This document shows positions 58,041-64,000 of a stretch of DNA of 64,000 bases, piece after piece. The notes under the pieces are model-generated. The model made no database searches and had not been told where the DNA came from. It saw only the letters and a program-made list of their open reading frames with translations. This stretch comes from Erwinia endophytica. Lineage in GTDB: Bacteria > Pseudomonadota > Gammaproteobacteria > Enterobacterales > Enterobacteriaceae. Within the stretch, counting starts at the first letter, position 1. Each line of letters begins with the position of its first letter. The DNA lies in the NCBI RefSeq assembly GCF_009295515.1, contig NZ_RQVV01000057.1:62001-126000 (forward strand), read 5' to 3'. The position numbers were made by a program, and so were the translations under genes.

Positions 58041-58124
58041 CTTTTGTCAGAAAATTTCGGTACGGAAATAAAAGCAGTTGCTCGCTAAACTGTTCTACTG
58101 TTAGATGTAACAAATATCTTATTC

Positions 58125-58148
58125 ATAGCCGCGCCGCGGCTATTTTTT
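58125..58148 (+). terminator. Terminator-like hairpin in the cra leader
   Basis: ATAGCCG and CGGCTAT flank a CGCCG loop (58125-58143) and a T tract follows to 58148, only 34 bp before the cra start. A possible promoter (TTGCTC at 58078-58083, TTAGAT at 58101-58106) lies just upstream. Confidence 0.55.
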
Positions 58149-58181
58149 GCGCCGTTCTGGTGCCTGATGCGTGGGGTTCTT

Positions 58182-59192
58182 GTGAAACTGGATGAAATTG
58201 CGCGCCTTGCCGGTGTATCGCGTACAACGGCGAGTTACGTTATCAATGGTAAAGCTAAGCAGTATCGTGTCAGTGACAAAACCGTTGAGAAGGTGATGAC
58301 GGTTGTGCGTGAGCATAATTACCATCCCAATGCGGTGGCGGCAGGATTACGAGCAGGTCGTACCCGCTCAATCGGCCTGGTTATTCCCGACCTGGAGAAT
58401 ACCAGCTACACCCGCATTGCCAACTATCTTGAGCGGCAGGCCCGTCAGCGCGGTTATCAGTTGTTGATTGCCTGTTCAGAAGATCAGCCTGATAACGAGA
58501 TGCGTTGTGTTGAGCATCTGCTGCAGCGTCAGGTGGATGCCATCATTGTGTCGACCTCTTTGCCGCCGGAGCACCCTTTCTATCAGCGCTGGATTAACGA
58601 TCCGTTACCGATTATTGCACTGGACCGCGCGCTGGATCGCGAACACTTTATCAGCGTGGTGGGTGCGGATCAGGATGACGCCGTCATGCTGGCGGCGGAA
58701 CTGCGTAAGCAGCCAGTTGACTCGATACTCTTTCTGGGGGCGTTACCCGAACTGTCAGTGAGTTTCCTGCGTGAAATGGGGTTTCGCGAGGCGTGGAAAG
58801 ATGATGAACGTAAGATAGATTTTATTTATGCCAATAGTTTTGAGCGGACTGCTGCTGCGGCGTTGTTTGAAACATGGCTGGAAACGCATGTGATGCCGGA
58901 TGCGTTGTTCACCACTTCTTTTGGTTTGTTGCAGGGCGTGATGGATGTGGCGCTCAAGCGTGAAGGGCGCCTGCCTTCTGATTTGGCGATAGCCACCTTT
59001 GGTGACCATGAACTGCTGGATTTCCTGGAATGTCCGGTACTGGCTGTGGGGCAACGTCACCGCGACGTGGCAGAGCGCGTATTGGAATTAGTGTTGGCCA
59101 GTCTGGATGAACCGCGTAAGCCGAAACCCGGTTTGACCCGAATTCGCCGTAATCTCTATCGTCGTGGCCGATTAAGCCGTAAGCTCAGTTAG
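58182..59192 (+). CDS. cra: Catabolite repressor/activator Cra (FruR)
   Basis: Cra is a LacI-family regulator that responds to fructose 1-phosphate and steers glycolysis against gluconeogenesis. The start is GTG at 58182 ([17 protein letters not shown] follows), as in E. coli; an ATG five codons earlier is also possible. The helix-turn-helix and hinge cover residues 1-60. The effector-binding domain begins near 62 with [21 protein letters not shown]. It has 336 residues (E. coli 334). It stands between ilvIH and the mra cluster, the enterobacterial arrangement. Confidence 0.97.
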   Translation: MKLDEIARLAGVSRTTASYVINGKAKQYRVSDKTVEKVMTVVREHNYHPNAVAAGLRAGRTRSIGLVIPDLENTSYTRIANYLERQARQRGYQLLIACSEDQPDNEMRCVEHLLQRQVDAIIVSTSLPPEHPFYQRWINDPLPIIALDRALDREHFISVVGADQDDAVMLAAELRKQPVDSILFLGALPELSVSFLREMGFREAWKDDERKIDFIYANSFERTAAAALFETWLETHVMPDALFTTSFGLLQGVMDVALKREGRLPSDLAIATFGDHELLDFLECPVLAVGQRHRDVAERVLELVLASLDEPRKPKPGLTRIRRNLYRRGRLSRKLS

Positions 59193-59202
59193 TCGTTTGA
59201 CT

Positions 59203-59231
59203 AAAAAGGCAGTTAAACCCGCTGCCCTTTT
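59203..59231 (+). terminator. cra terminator
   Basis: GGCAG (59208-59212) pairs with CTGCC (59222-59226), with A residues before and CTTTT after, 15 bp beyond the cra stop. Confidence 0.65.
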
Positions 59232-59642
59232 ATCTTTCCCTTTCTCTTTCCCTTTCCCTTTGGCAATCCAGTATCCATTTTTAATTGTTAACATGATCCT
59301 CTCCGCTTGTTGCGTAAATAAAACCCGGAGGATTAATCTTTTTTATATAACCCATCATATTTATTAGAGACTTGTACTTCGACATTGCGTGTGAGTACCG
59401 AGGTTAGGTGAGTGGGCTGGGATTTTTTTAGGAAATAGCCTAAAATGCCGCCCGCGTCGCAAAGTCAGGCTGACGAATTTTGTGGCCATAAACTGGCATA
59501 TTTTTGAACAATGTAAAATTCTTCCGAAATTTCCTACTATTATTCATCGGCTTAATTTAAAATTTCTGAGTAAACCGCGTTTTTTTAACTCTTCTGCGTT
59601 TTTATCTACTGAGAAATAATTCTATTCGGCGTCCGCTGTAGC
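59232..59642. other. cra-mraZ spacer
   Basis: This interval begins with a pyrimidine tract of CCCTTT-like units (59232-59260). A bulged hairpin at 59296-59343 is followed by T residues. The rest is A/T-rich with no supported ORF. The mraZ promoter lies at its end. Confidence 0.45.
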
Positions 59643-59672
59643 TTGACAATGTTTTCCTTCGCTCCGTAAACT
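59643..59672 (+). promoter_or_regulatory. Pmra promoter
   Basis: A consensus TTGACA (59643-59648) is 18 bp before TAAACT (59667-59672). It is followed directly by the MraZ operator repeats and drives the division/cell-wall cluster. Confidence 0.72.
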
Positions 59673-59679
59673 CCTTTAG

Positions 59680-59712
59680 TGGGAATTTGTGGTGGAAAGT
59701 GGTGAAACGGGG
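59680..59712 (+). promoter_or_regulatory. MraZ operator repeats
   Basis: TGG-starting units recur every 10 bp at 59680, 59690 and 59700, with a fourth GGG-like unit at 59710. They resemble the TGGGN repeats bound by MraZ upstream of its own gene in E. coli. Confidence 0.7.
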
Positions 59713-59733
59713 TAACTGGAGGATAAGACTGGC

Positions 59734-60192
59734 ATGTTCCGTGGAGCAACGTTAGTCAATCTCGACAGCAAGGGGCGGCTGGCCGTGCCTACGCGTTATC
59801 GCGAAACGCTGATCGGGGAGTCTCAAGGGCAAATGGTGTGTACCATTGACCTCCATCAGCCATGCCTGCTGCTTTATACCTTGCCTGAATGGGAAATTAT
59901 TGAACGTAAATTGGCCCGTTTATCCAGCATGAACCCGGCTGAGCGTCGCGTTCAACGCCTTTTACTTGGGCATGCCAGTGAATGTCAGATGGATAGCGCA
60001 GGTCGTCTGCTGGTGGCGAATACTTTACGTCAGCATGCAAATTTGACCAAAGAAGTGATGCTGGTGGGGCAGTTCAACAAGTTTGAACTGTGGGATGAAC
60101 AGACCTGGTATCAACAAGTCAGGGAGGATATTGACGCGGAGCAGTCGACTCAGGAACCGTTATCTGAGCGTTTGCAGGGCTTGTCACTATAG
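59734..60192 (+). CDS. mraZ: Transcriptional regulator MraZ
   Basis: MraZ is a DNA-binding ring-forming protein that represses its own dcw operon promoter. It has 152 residues, the E. coli length. Two SpoVT-AbrB-like repeats carry the DxxxR motif: [15 protein letters not shown] near residues 10-24 and [15 protein letters not shown] near 88-102. The ribosome site CTGGAGG is 11 bp before the start, and rsmH begins 2 bp after the stop. Confidence 0.97.
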   Translation: MFRGATLVNLDSKGRLAVPTRYRETLIGESQGQMVCTIDLHQPCLLLYTLPEWEIIERKLARLSSMNPAERRVQRLLLGHASECQMDSAGRLLVANTLRQHANLTKEVMLVGQFNKFELWDEQTWYQQVREDIDAEQSTQEPLSERLQGLSL

Positions 60193-60194
60193 CT

Positions 60195-61136
60195 ATGCCA
60201 AATAATTTCAAACATATCACGGTGCTGTTGGACGAGGCGGTTAACGGCCTCAATATCAAATCTGACGGCATCTATATTGATGGCACCTTTGGCCGGGGTG
60301 GACATTCACGCCTGATCCTCTCGAAGTTGGGAGAACAAGGGCGTCTGTATGCCATCGACCGTGACCCGCAAGCTATAGAAGTCGCTGCCGGTATTACCGA
60401 TTCGCGTTTTACTATCACCCATGGGCCTTTTTCTGCGTTGGCGGACTATGTCGATGCCTGGGGACTGACCGGTAAGATCGATGGTATTTTGCTGGATCTG
60501 GGCGTTTCTTCGCCGCAGTTGGATGATGCCGGGCGGGGTTTCTCATTTATGCGTGACGGACCGCTGGATATGCGCATGGACCCGACCAGGGGATTGTCGG
60601 CCGCGCAGTGGCTACTTCAGGCCGAAGAGAGCGATATCGCTTTCGTCCTGAAAACCTTTGGTGAAGAGCGGTTCGCCAGGCGTATTGCTCGCGCTATCGT
60701 TGAGCGCAACCGTGAACAGCCGATGACACGCACTAAAGAACTGGCGGAGGTTATCTATGCCGCTACGCCAGTAAAAGACAAATTCAAACATCCGGCGACC
60801 CGGAGTTTTCAGGCGATCCGCATTTGGGTGAACAGCGAGCTGGAAGAAGTCGAGCAGGTACTGCAAGGCGCGGTGTCAGTGTTGGCACCGGCGGGGCGTT
60901 TATCGGTGATCAGCTTCCACTCGCTGGAAGACCGTATTGTGAAGCGTTTTATGCGTGAGCAGAGCCGGGGACCGCAGGTTCCCGCAGGTTTGCCGATGAC
61001 AGAGGAACAGTTAAATCAGTTAGGGGGTCGTCAACTGAAGGTACTGGGTAAGATGATGCCAGGCGAAGCTGAAGTGGCTGAAAATCCGCGAGCCCGTAGT
61101 TCAGTGTTACGCATCGCTGAGAGGATCAACAGATGA
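60195..61136 (+). CDS. rsmH: 16S rRNA (cytosine-1402-N4)-methyltransferase RsmH
   Basis: RsmH (MraW) methylates N4 of cytidine 1402 in 16S rRNA. It has 313 residues as in E. coli. The SAM-binding loop is [17 protein letters not shown] near residues 29-45. [20 protein letters not shown] and [19 protein letters not shown] are family signatures. It ends 4 bp inside ftsL (ATGA overlap). Confidence 0.97.
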   Translation: MPNNFKHITVLLDEAVNGLNIKSDGIYIDGTFGRGGHSRLILSKLGEQGRLYAIDRDPQAIEVAAGITDSRFTITHGPFSALADYVDAWGLTGKIDGILLDLGVSSPQLDDAGRGFSFMRDGPLDMRMDPTRGLSAAQWLLQAEESDIAFVLKTFGEERFARRIARAIVERNREQPMTRTKELAEVIYAATPVKDKFKHPATRSFQAIRIWVNSELEEVEQVLQGAVSVLAPAGRLSVISFHSLEDRIVKRFMREQSRGPQVPAGLPMTEEQLNQLGGRQLKVLGKMMPGEAEVAENPRARSSVLRIAERINR

Positions 61137-61465
61137 TTAGTAACGACAGGCATAGCCTGCCGGGAGTCATTGCTGGCGATCTGTTACGCCATGGCAAAAT
61201 TCCACTGATCCTCGCTGTCGCTGTACTGGTTTCGTCGATTTTGGTGGTGACCACGGCGCATAAAACCCGTCTGCTGACCGCCCAACGTGAACAGTTGGTA
61301 CTGGAGCGTGATGCGCTGGATATTGAATGGCGTAACTTGATCCTGGAAGAGAATGCTCTCGGTGATCATAGCCGGGTTGAGAAGATGGCGACGGAAAAGC
61401 TGCAAATGCAGCATGTCGATCCATCGCAGGAAAACATCGTGGTACAGCCATTAGGGACTGAATGA
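61133..61465 (+). CDS. ftsL: Cell division protein FtsL
   Basis: FtsL joins FtsB and FtsQ to activate septal peptidoglycan synthesis. This bitopic protein has 110 residues, shorter than E. coli (121), mainly at the N-terminus. One transmembrane segment spans about residues 23-44 ([17 protein letters not shown]), followed by a periplasmic leucine-rich coiled coil with heptad spacing. It overlaps rsmH and ftsI by 4 bp each, so three proteins are translationally coupled. Confidence 0.94.
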   Translation: MISNDRHSLPGVIAGDLLRHGKIPLILAVAVLVSSILVVTTAHKTRLLTAQREQLVLERDALDIEWRNLILEENALGDHSRVEKMATEKLQMQHVDPSQENIVVQPLGTE

Positions 61466-63228
61466 AAGCCGCAGCCAAGACACTGAAGTTAAAACGCCCG
61501 GAAGATCAAGCCAGCTTTGTCAGCTGGCGTTTTGCGTTGCTTTGCGTCTGTATCACCCTCGGACTGACAGGATTGTTGGTTCGTATGGCTTATTTGCAAG
61601 TGATTAACCCTGACCGATTGGTGCGTGAAGGGGATATGCGTTCCTTACGCGTGCAGGCTGTTCCCAGCTCTCGCGGCATGATAACCGATAGATCCGGACG
61701 TCCCCTGGCGGTCAGTGTGCCGGTTAATGCAATCTGGGCGGATCCGAAAGAACTTAACGATAAAGGCGGCATTACCATGGACAGCCGCTGGAAGGCGTTG
61801 TCGGATGCGCTATCTATCCCGTTGGATCAACTGGCTGCACGAATTAACGCCAATCAGAAAAGCCGTTTTGTTTATCTGGCCCGCCAGGTCAATCCAGCCA
61901 TTGGCGATTACATCAAAAAGCTTAAGCTCCCCGGCATCAAACTGCGTGAAGAATCCCGCCGCTATTACCCTGCCGGACAGGTCACCTCGCAACTGATCGG
62001 TTTCACCAATATCGATGGTCAGGGGATCGAAGGTGTTGAAAAAAGTTTTGATAAATGGCTTACCGGTCAGCCCGGTGAACGTACCGTGCGTAAAGATCGC
62101 AATGGCCGGGTGATTGAAGATATCTCTTCGGTGGACAGCCGGGCGGCGCATAACCTTGCCTTGAGCATTGATGAGCGCCTACAGGCGCTGGTTTACCGTG
62201 AATTGAACAATGCCGTGGCGTTTAACAAGGCGGAATCAGGCACGGCGGTGTTGGTGGATGTGAATACCGGGGAAGTGCTGGCGATGGCGAACAGTCCGTC
62301 ATATAACCCGAACAACTTGTCCGGCGTCACCAAAGATGTGATGCGTAACCGGGCGATCACCGACATCTTCGAGCCCGGTTCAACGGTGAAGCCAATGGTG
62401 GTTATGACTGCCTTGCAGCGCGGTGTGGTGAAAGAGAACAGTGTGCTGAATACCATTCCTTATCGTATTAACGGCCATGAGATTAAAGACGTGGCCCGTT
62501 ACAACGAGCTGACCCTGACCGGGGTTTTGCAGAAATCGAGTAATGTCGGCGTTTCCAGGCTGGCATTAGCGATGCCATCCTCAGCGTTAGTGGATACCTA
62601 CTCACGCTTTGGATTGGGTAAGGCGACCAATTTGGGGTTGGTCGGAGAAAGCAGTGGCTTATATCCTCAAAAACAACGGTGGTCTGACATAGAGAGGGCC
62701 ACCTTCTCTTTCGGCTATGGACTAATGGTAACGCCGTTACAGTTAGTGCGAGTCTATGCAACGATAGGCAGTTATGGCGTCTATCGCCCGCTGTCAATTA
62801 CCAAAGTCGACCCGCCAGTAGCGGGTCAGCGCATATTTGATGAAGGCCTGGTGCGCACCGTCATGCACATGATGGAAAGCGTGGCGTTGCCTGGCGGCGG
62901 CGGTGTGAAAGCGGCCATCAAGGGTTACCGCATCGCCATTAAAACCGGTACGGCTAAAAAGGTTGGGCCGGACGGCAAATACGTTAACAAGTACATCGCG
63001 TACACGGCTGGCGTAGCGCCAGCAAGTCATCCTCGTTTTGCGCTGGTGGTGGTGATTAACGACCCCCAGGCCGGTAAATATTACGGTGGTGCAGTTTCTG
63101 CACCGGTTTTTGGCGCCATTATGGGCGGCGTTTTACGCACCATGAACATCGAGCCTGATGCACTGCCCCAAAATGACAAAAACGACATGGTAGAGAACCG
63201 ACGTGAGGGACCAAGTGACCGATCGTAA
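61462..63228 (+). CDS. ftsI: Septal peptidoglycan transpeptidase FtsI (PBP3)
   Basis: FtsI crosslinks septal peptidoglycan and is the aztreonam/cephalexin target. It has 588 residues as in E. coli. A single transmembrane helix is near residues 23-40. The active-site serine is S307 in the SxxK motif EPGSTVKPM. The SxN motif is in [10 protein letters not shown] and KTGT is in [10 protein letters not shown]. The C-terminal tail resembles that of E. coli, which is processed. It overlaps murE by 14 bp. Confidence 0.98.
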   Translation: MKAAAKTLKLKRPEDQASFVSWRFALLCVCITLGLTGLLVRMAYLQVINPDRLVREGDMRSLRVQAVPSSRGMITDRSGRPLAVSVPVNAIWADPKELNDKGGITMDSRWKALSDALSIPLDQLAARINANQKSRFVYLARQVNPAIGDYIKKLKLPGIKLREESRRYYPAGQVTSQLIGFTNIDGQGIEGVEKSFDKWLTGQPGERTVRKDRNGRVIEDISSVDSRAAHNLALSIDERLQALVYRELNNAVAFNKAESGTAVLVDVNTGEVLAMANSPSYNPNNLSGVTKDVMRNRAITDIFEPGSTVKPMVVMTALQRGVVKENSVLNTIPYRINGHEIKDVARYNELTLTGVLQKSSNVGVSRLALAMPSSALVDTYSRFGLGKATNLGLVGESSGLYPQKQRWSDIERATFSFGYGLMVTPLQLVRVYATIGSYGVYRPLSITKVDPPVAGQRIFDEGLVRTVMHMMESVALPGGGGVKAAIKGYRIAIKTGTAKKVGPDGKYVNKYIAYTAGVAPASHPRFALVVVINDPQAGKYYGGAVSAPVFGAIMGGVLRTMNIEPDALPQNDKNDMVENRREGPSDRS

Positions 63229-64000
63229 TCTGCGCGATTTACTGGCTCCCTGGGTGTCTGGCGCCCCGGAGCGGATACTGCGTGAAATGATACTGGACAG
63301 CCGTCTGGCGGCGTCCGGTGATTTGTTTGTGGCTGTTAAAGGCCATGCGGCGGATGGCCGACGCTTTATACCCCAGGCCATCGCCCAGGGCGTGGCGGCG
63401 GTGGTCGCGGATGCGGAAGGCGAAGCGGAAGACGGCGACATCACATTGATGCACGGCGTACCTGTGATTTATCTGGCCCAACTCTCTCAGCGCCTTTCTG
63501 CGCTGGCTGGCCGTTTTTATCAGCAGCCTGGCGAGAACCTGCGTCTGATTGGGGTGACCGGAACTAACGGTAAAACTACCACCACCCAACTATTGGCGCA
63601 GTGGGCTCAGTTACTGGGTGAAACCGCGGCAGTGATGGGCACGGTCGGCAATGGCCTGTATGGCCAGTTGGTGCCAGTAGAGAACACCACGGGTTCGGCG
63701 GTAGACATTCAGCATACATTGCACACGTTGGTTGAGCAGGGTGCGACGCTGGCGGCGATGGAAGTCTCTTCTCACGGTCTGGTCCAGCATCGTGTGGCCG
63801 CGTTGCCATTTGCCGCGGCGGCGTTTACCAACCTCAGCCGTGATCATCTGGATTACCATGGTGAGATGAGGCATTACGAAGCGGCGAAATGGCGGCTGTT
63901 TTCTGAGCATCAGGTGGGGCAGGCTATCATTAACGCCGATGATGAAGTGGGGCGCCGTTGGTTGGAAAAACTGCCGGATGCGGTTGCCGTCACTATGGAA
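63215..64000 (+). CDS. murE: UDP-MurNAc-tripeptide synthetase MurE (partial, 3' end beyond window)
   Basis: MurE adds meso-diaminopimelate to UDP-MurNAc-L-Ala-D-Glu in the cytoplasm, linking the dapB pathway to wall synthesis. Translation from GTG at 63215 reads [19 protein letters not shown], with the next residues matching the E. coli protein; the E. coli ATG start is at the same point. The Mur ligase P-loop is [10 protein letters not shown] near residues 116-125, and the later NTTGSAVD and [12 protein letters not shown] segments are conserved. The 262 visible codons are about half of the protein (E. coli 495), and the reading frame is open to the window end. It overlaps ftsI by 14 bp. Confidence 0.96.
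   Translation, partial: MTDRNLRDLLAPWVSGAPERILREMILDSRLAASGDLFVAVKGHAADGRRFIPQAIAQGVAAVVADAEGEAEDGDITLMHGVPVIYLAQLSQRLSALAGRFYQQPGENLRLIGVTGTNGKTTTTQLLAQWAQLLGETAAVMGTVGNGLYGQLVPVENTTGSAVDIQHTLHTLVEQGATLAAMEVSSHGLVQHRVAALPFAAAAFTNLSRDHLDYHGEMRHYEAAKWRLFSEHQVGQAIINADDEVGRRWLEKLPDAVAVTME

Overview
The window is an ordinary-density chromosomal segment of an enterobacterium. Nearly every protein is close in length and sequence to its Escherichia coli counterpart, and the gene order follows the E. coli 0-2 minute region: thrLABC, yaaA, talB, mog, satP, dnaKJ, nhaA, rpsT, ribF-ileS-lspA-fkpB-ispH, dapB, carAB, folA, apaHG-rsmA-pdxA-surA-lptD, djlA, rluA, rapA, polB, yabI, thiQPB, setA, leuDCBA-leuL, ilvIH, cra, mraZ-rsmH-ftsL-ftsI-murE. 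Several E. coli genes of this stretch are absent: yaaX, nhaR, rihC, the cai/fix and kef genes, araBADC, sgrR/sgrS and leuO. In two places other genes occupy the interval: an MHS-type major facilitator after mog, and a class A acid phosphatase plus a LysE/RhtB exporter before folA. This backbone with a SotA/SetA-like sugar exporter suits the Pectobacteriaceae (Dickeya, Pectobacterium, Brenneria or Lonsdalea type), but the genus is an inference.

Layout. 1-5 kb: attenuated threonine operon. 5-10 kb: yaaA, talB, mog, the extra transporter and satP. 10-15 kb: heat-shock chaperone operon dnaKJ with a sigma-32 promoter, then nhaA and rpsT. 15.5-21.2 kb: the ribF-ileS-lspA-fkpB-ispH cluster. 21.2-22.0 kb: a 740-bp gap holding a decayed small peptide gene. 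22-27.6 kb: dapB and carAB with well-preserved RutR and ArgR sites. 27.8-29.2 kb: accessory phosphatase and exporter. 29.4-36.8 kb: folA and the convergent apaH-apaG-rsmA-pdxA-surA-lptD run, which links outer-membrane biogenesis to housekeeping. 37-44 kb: djlA, rluA, rapA and SOS-type polB. 44-48.5 kb: yabI, then thiBPQ under a TPP riboswitch. 48.8-58 kb: setA, the attenuated leucine operon and ilvIH. 58-64 kb: cra, then the start of the division/cell-wall cluster, cut by the window end inside murE.

Much of the window serves amino-acid supply. Threonine and leucine operons have leader peptides and terminator attenuators, carAB feeds arginine and pyrimidines, dapB feeds lysine and diaminopimelate (used by MurE), and ilvIH supplies valine and the leucine precursor. 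Many starts are non-ATG in the same places as in E. coli (rpsT TTG, carA TTG, cra GTG), and murE starts with GTG here.

No large new system is visible. The most unusual items are the decayed double-glycine-leader peptide gene between ispH and dapB (good promoter and RBS, stop codon and frameshift in the body) with a perfect 15-bp inverted repeat beside it; a TPP riboswitch whose P3 arm carries an extra 115-nt structured insert; a terminator-like hairpin just before cra; and a long-range hairpin before yabI. No tRNA, rRNA, CRISPR array, intact insertion sequence or prophage was seen.
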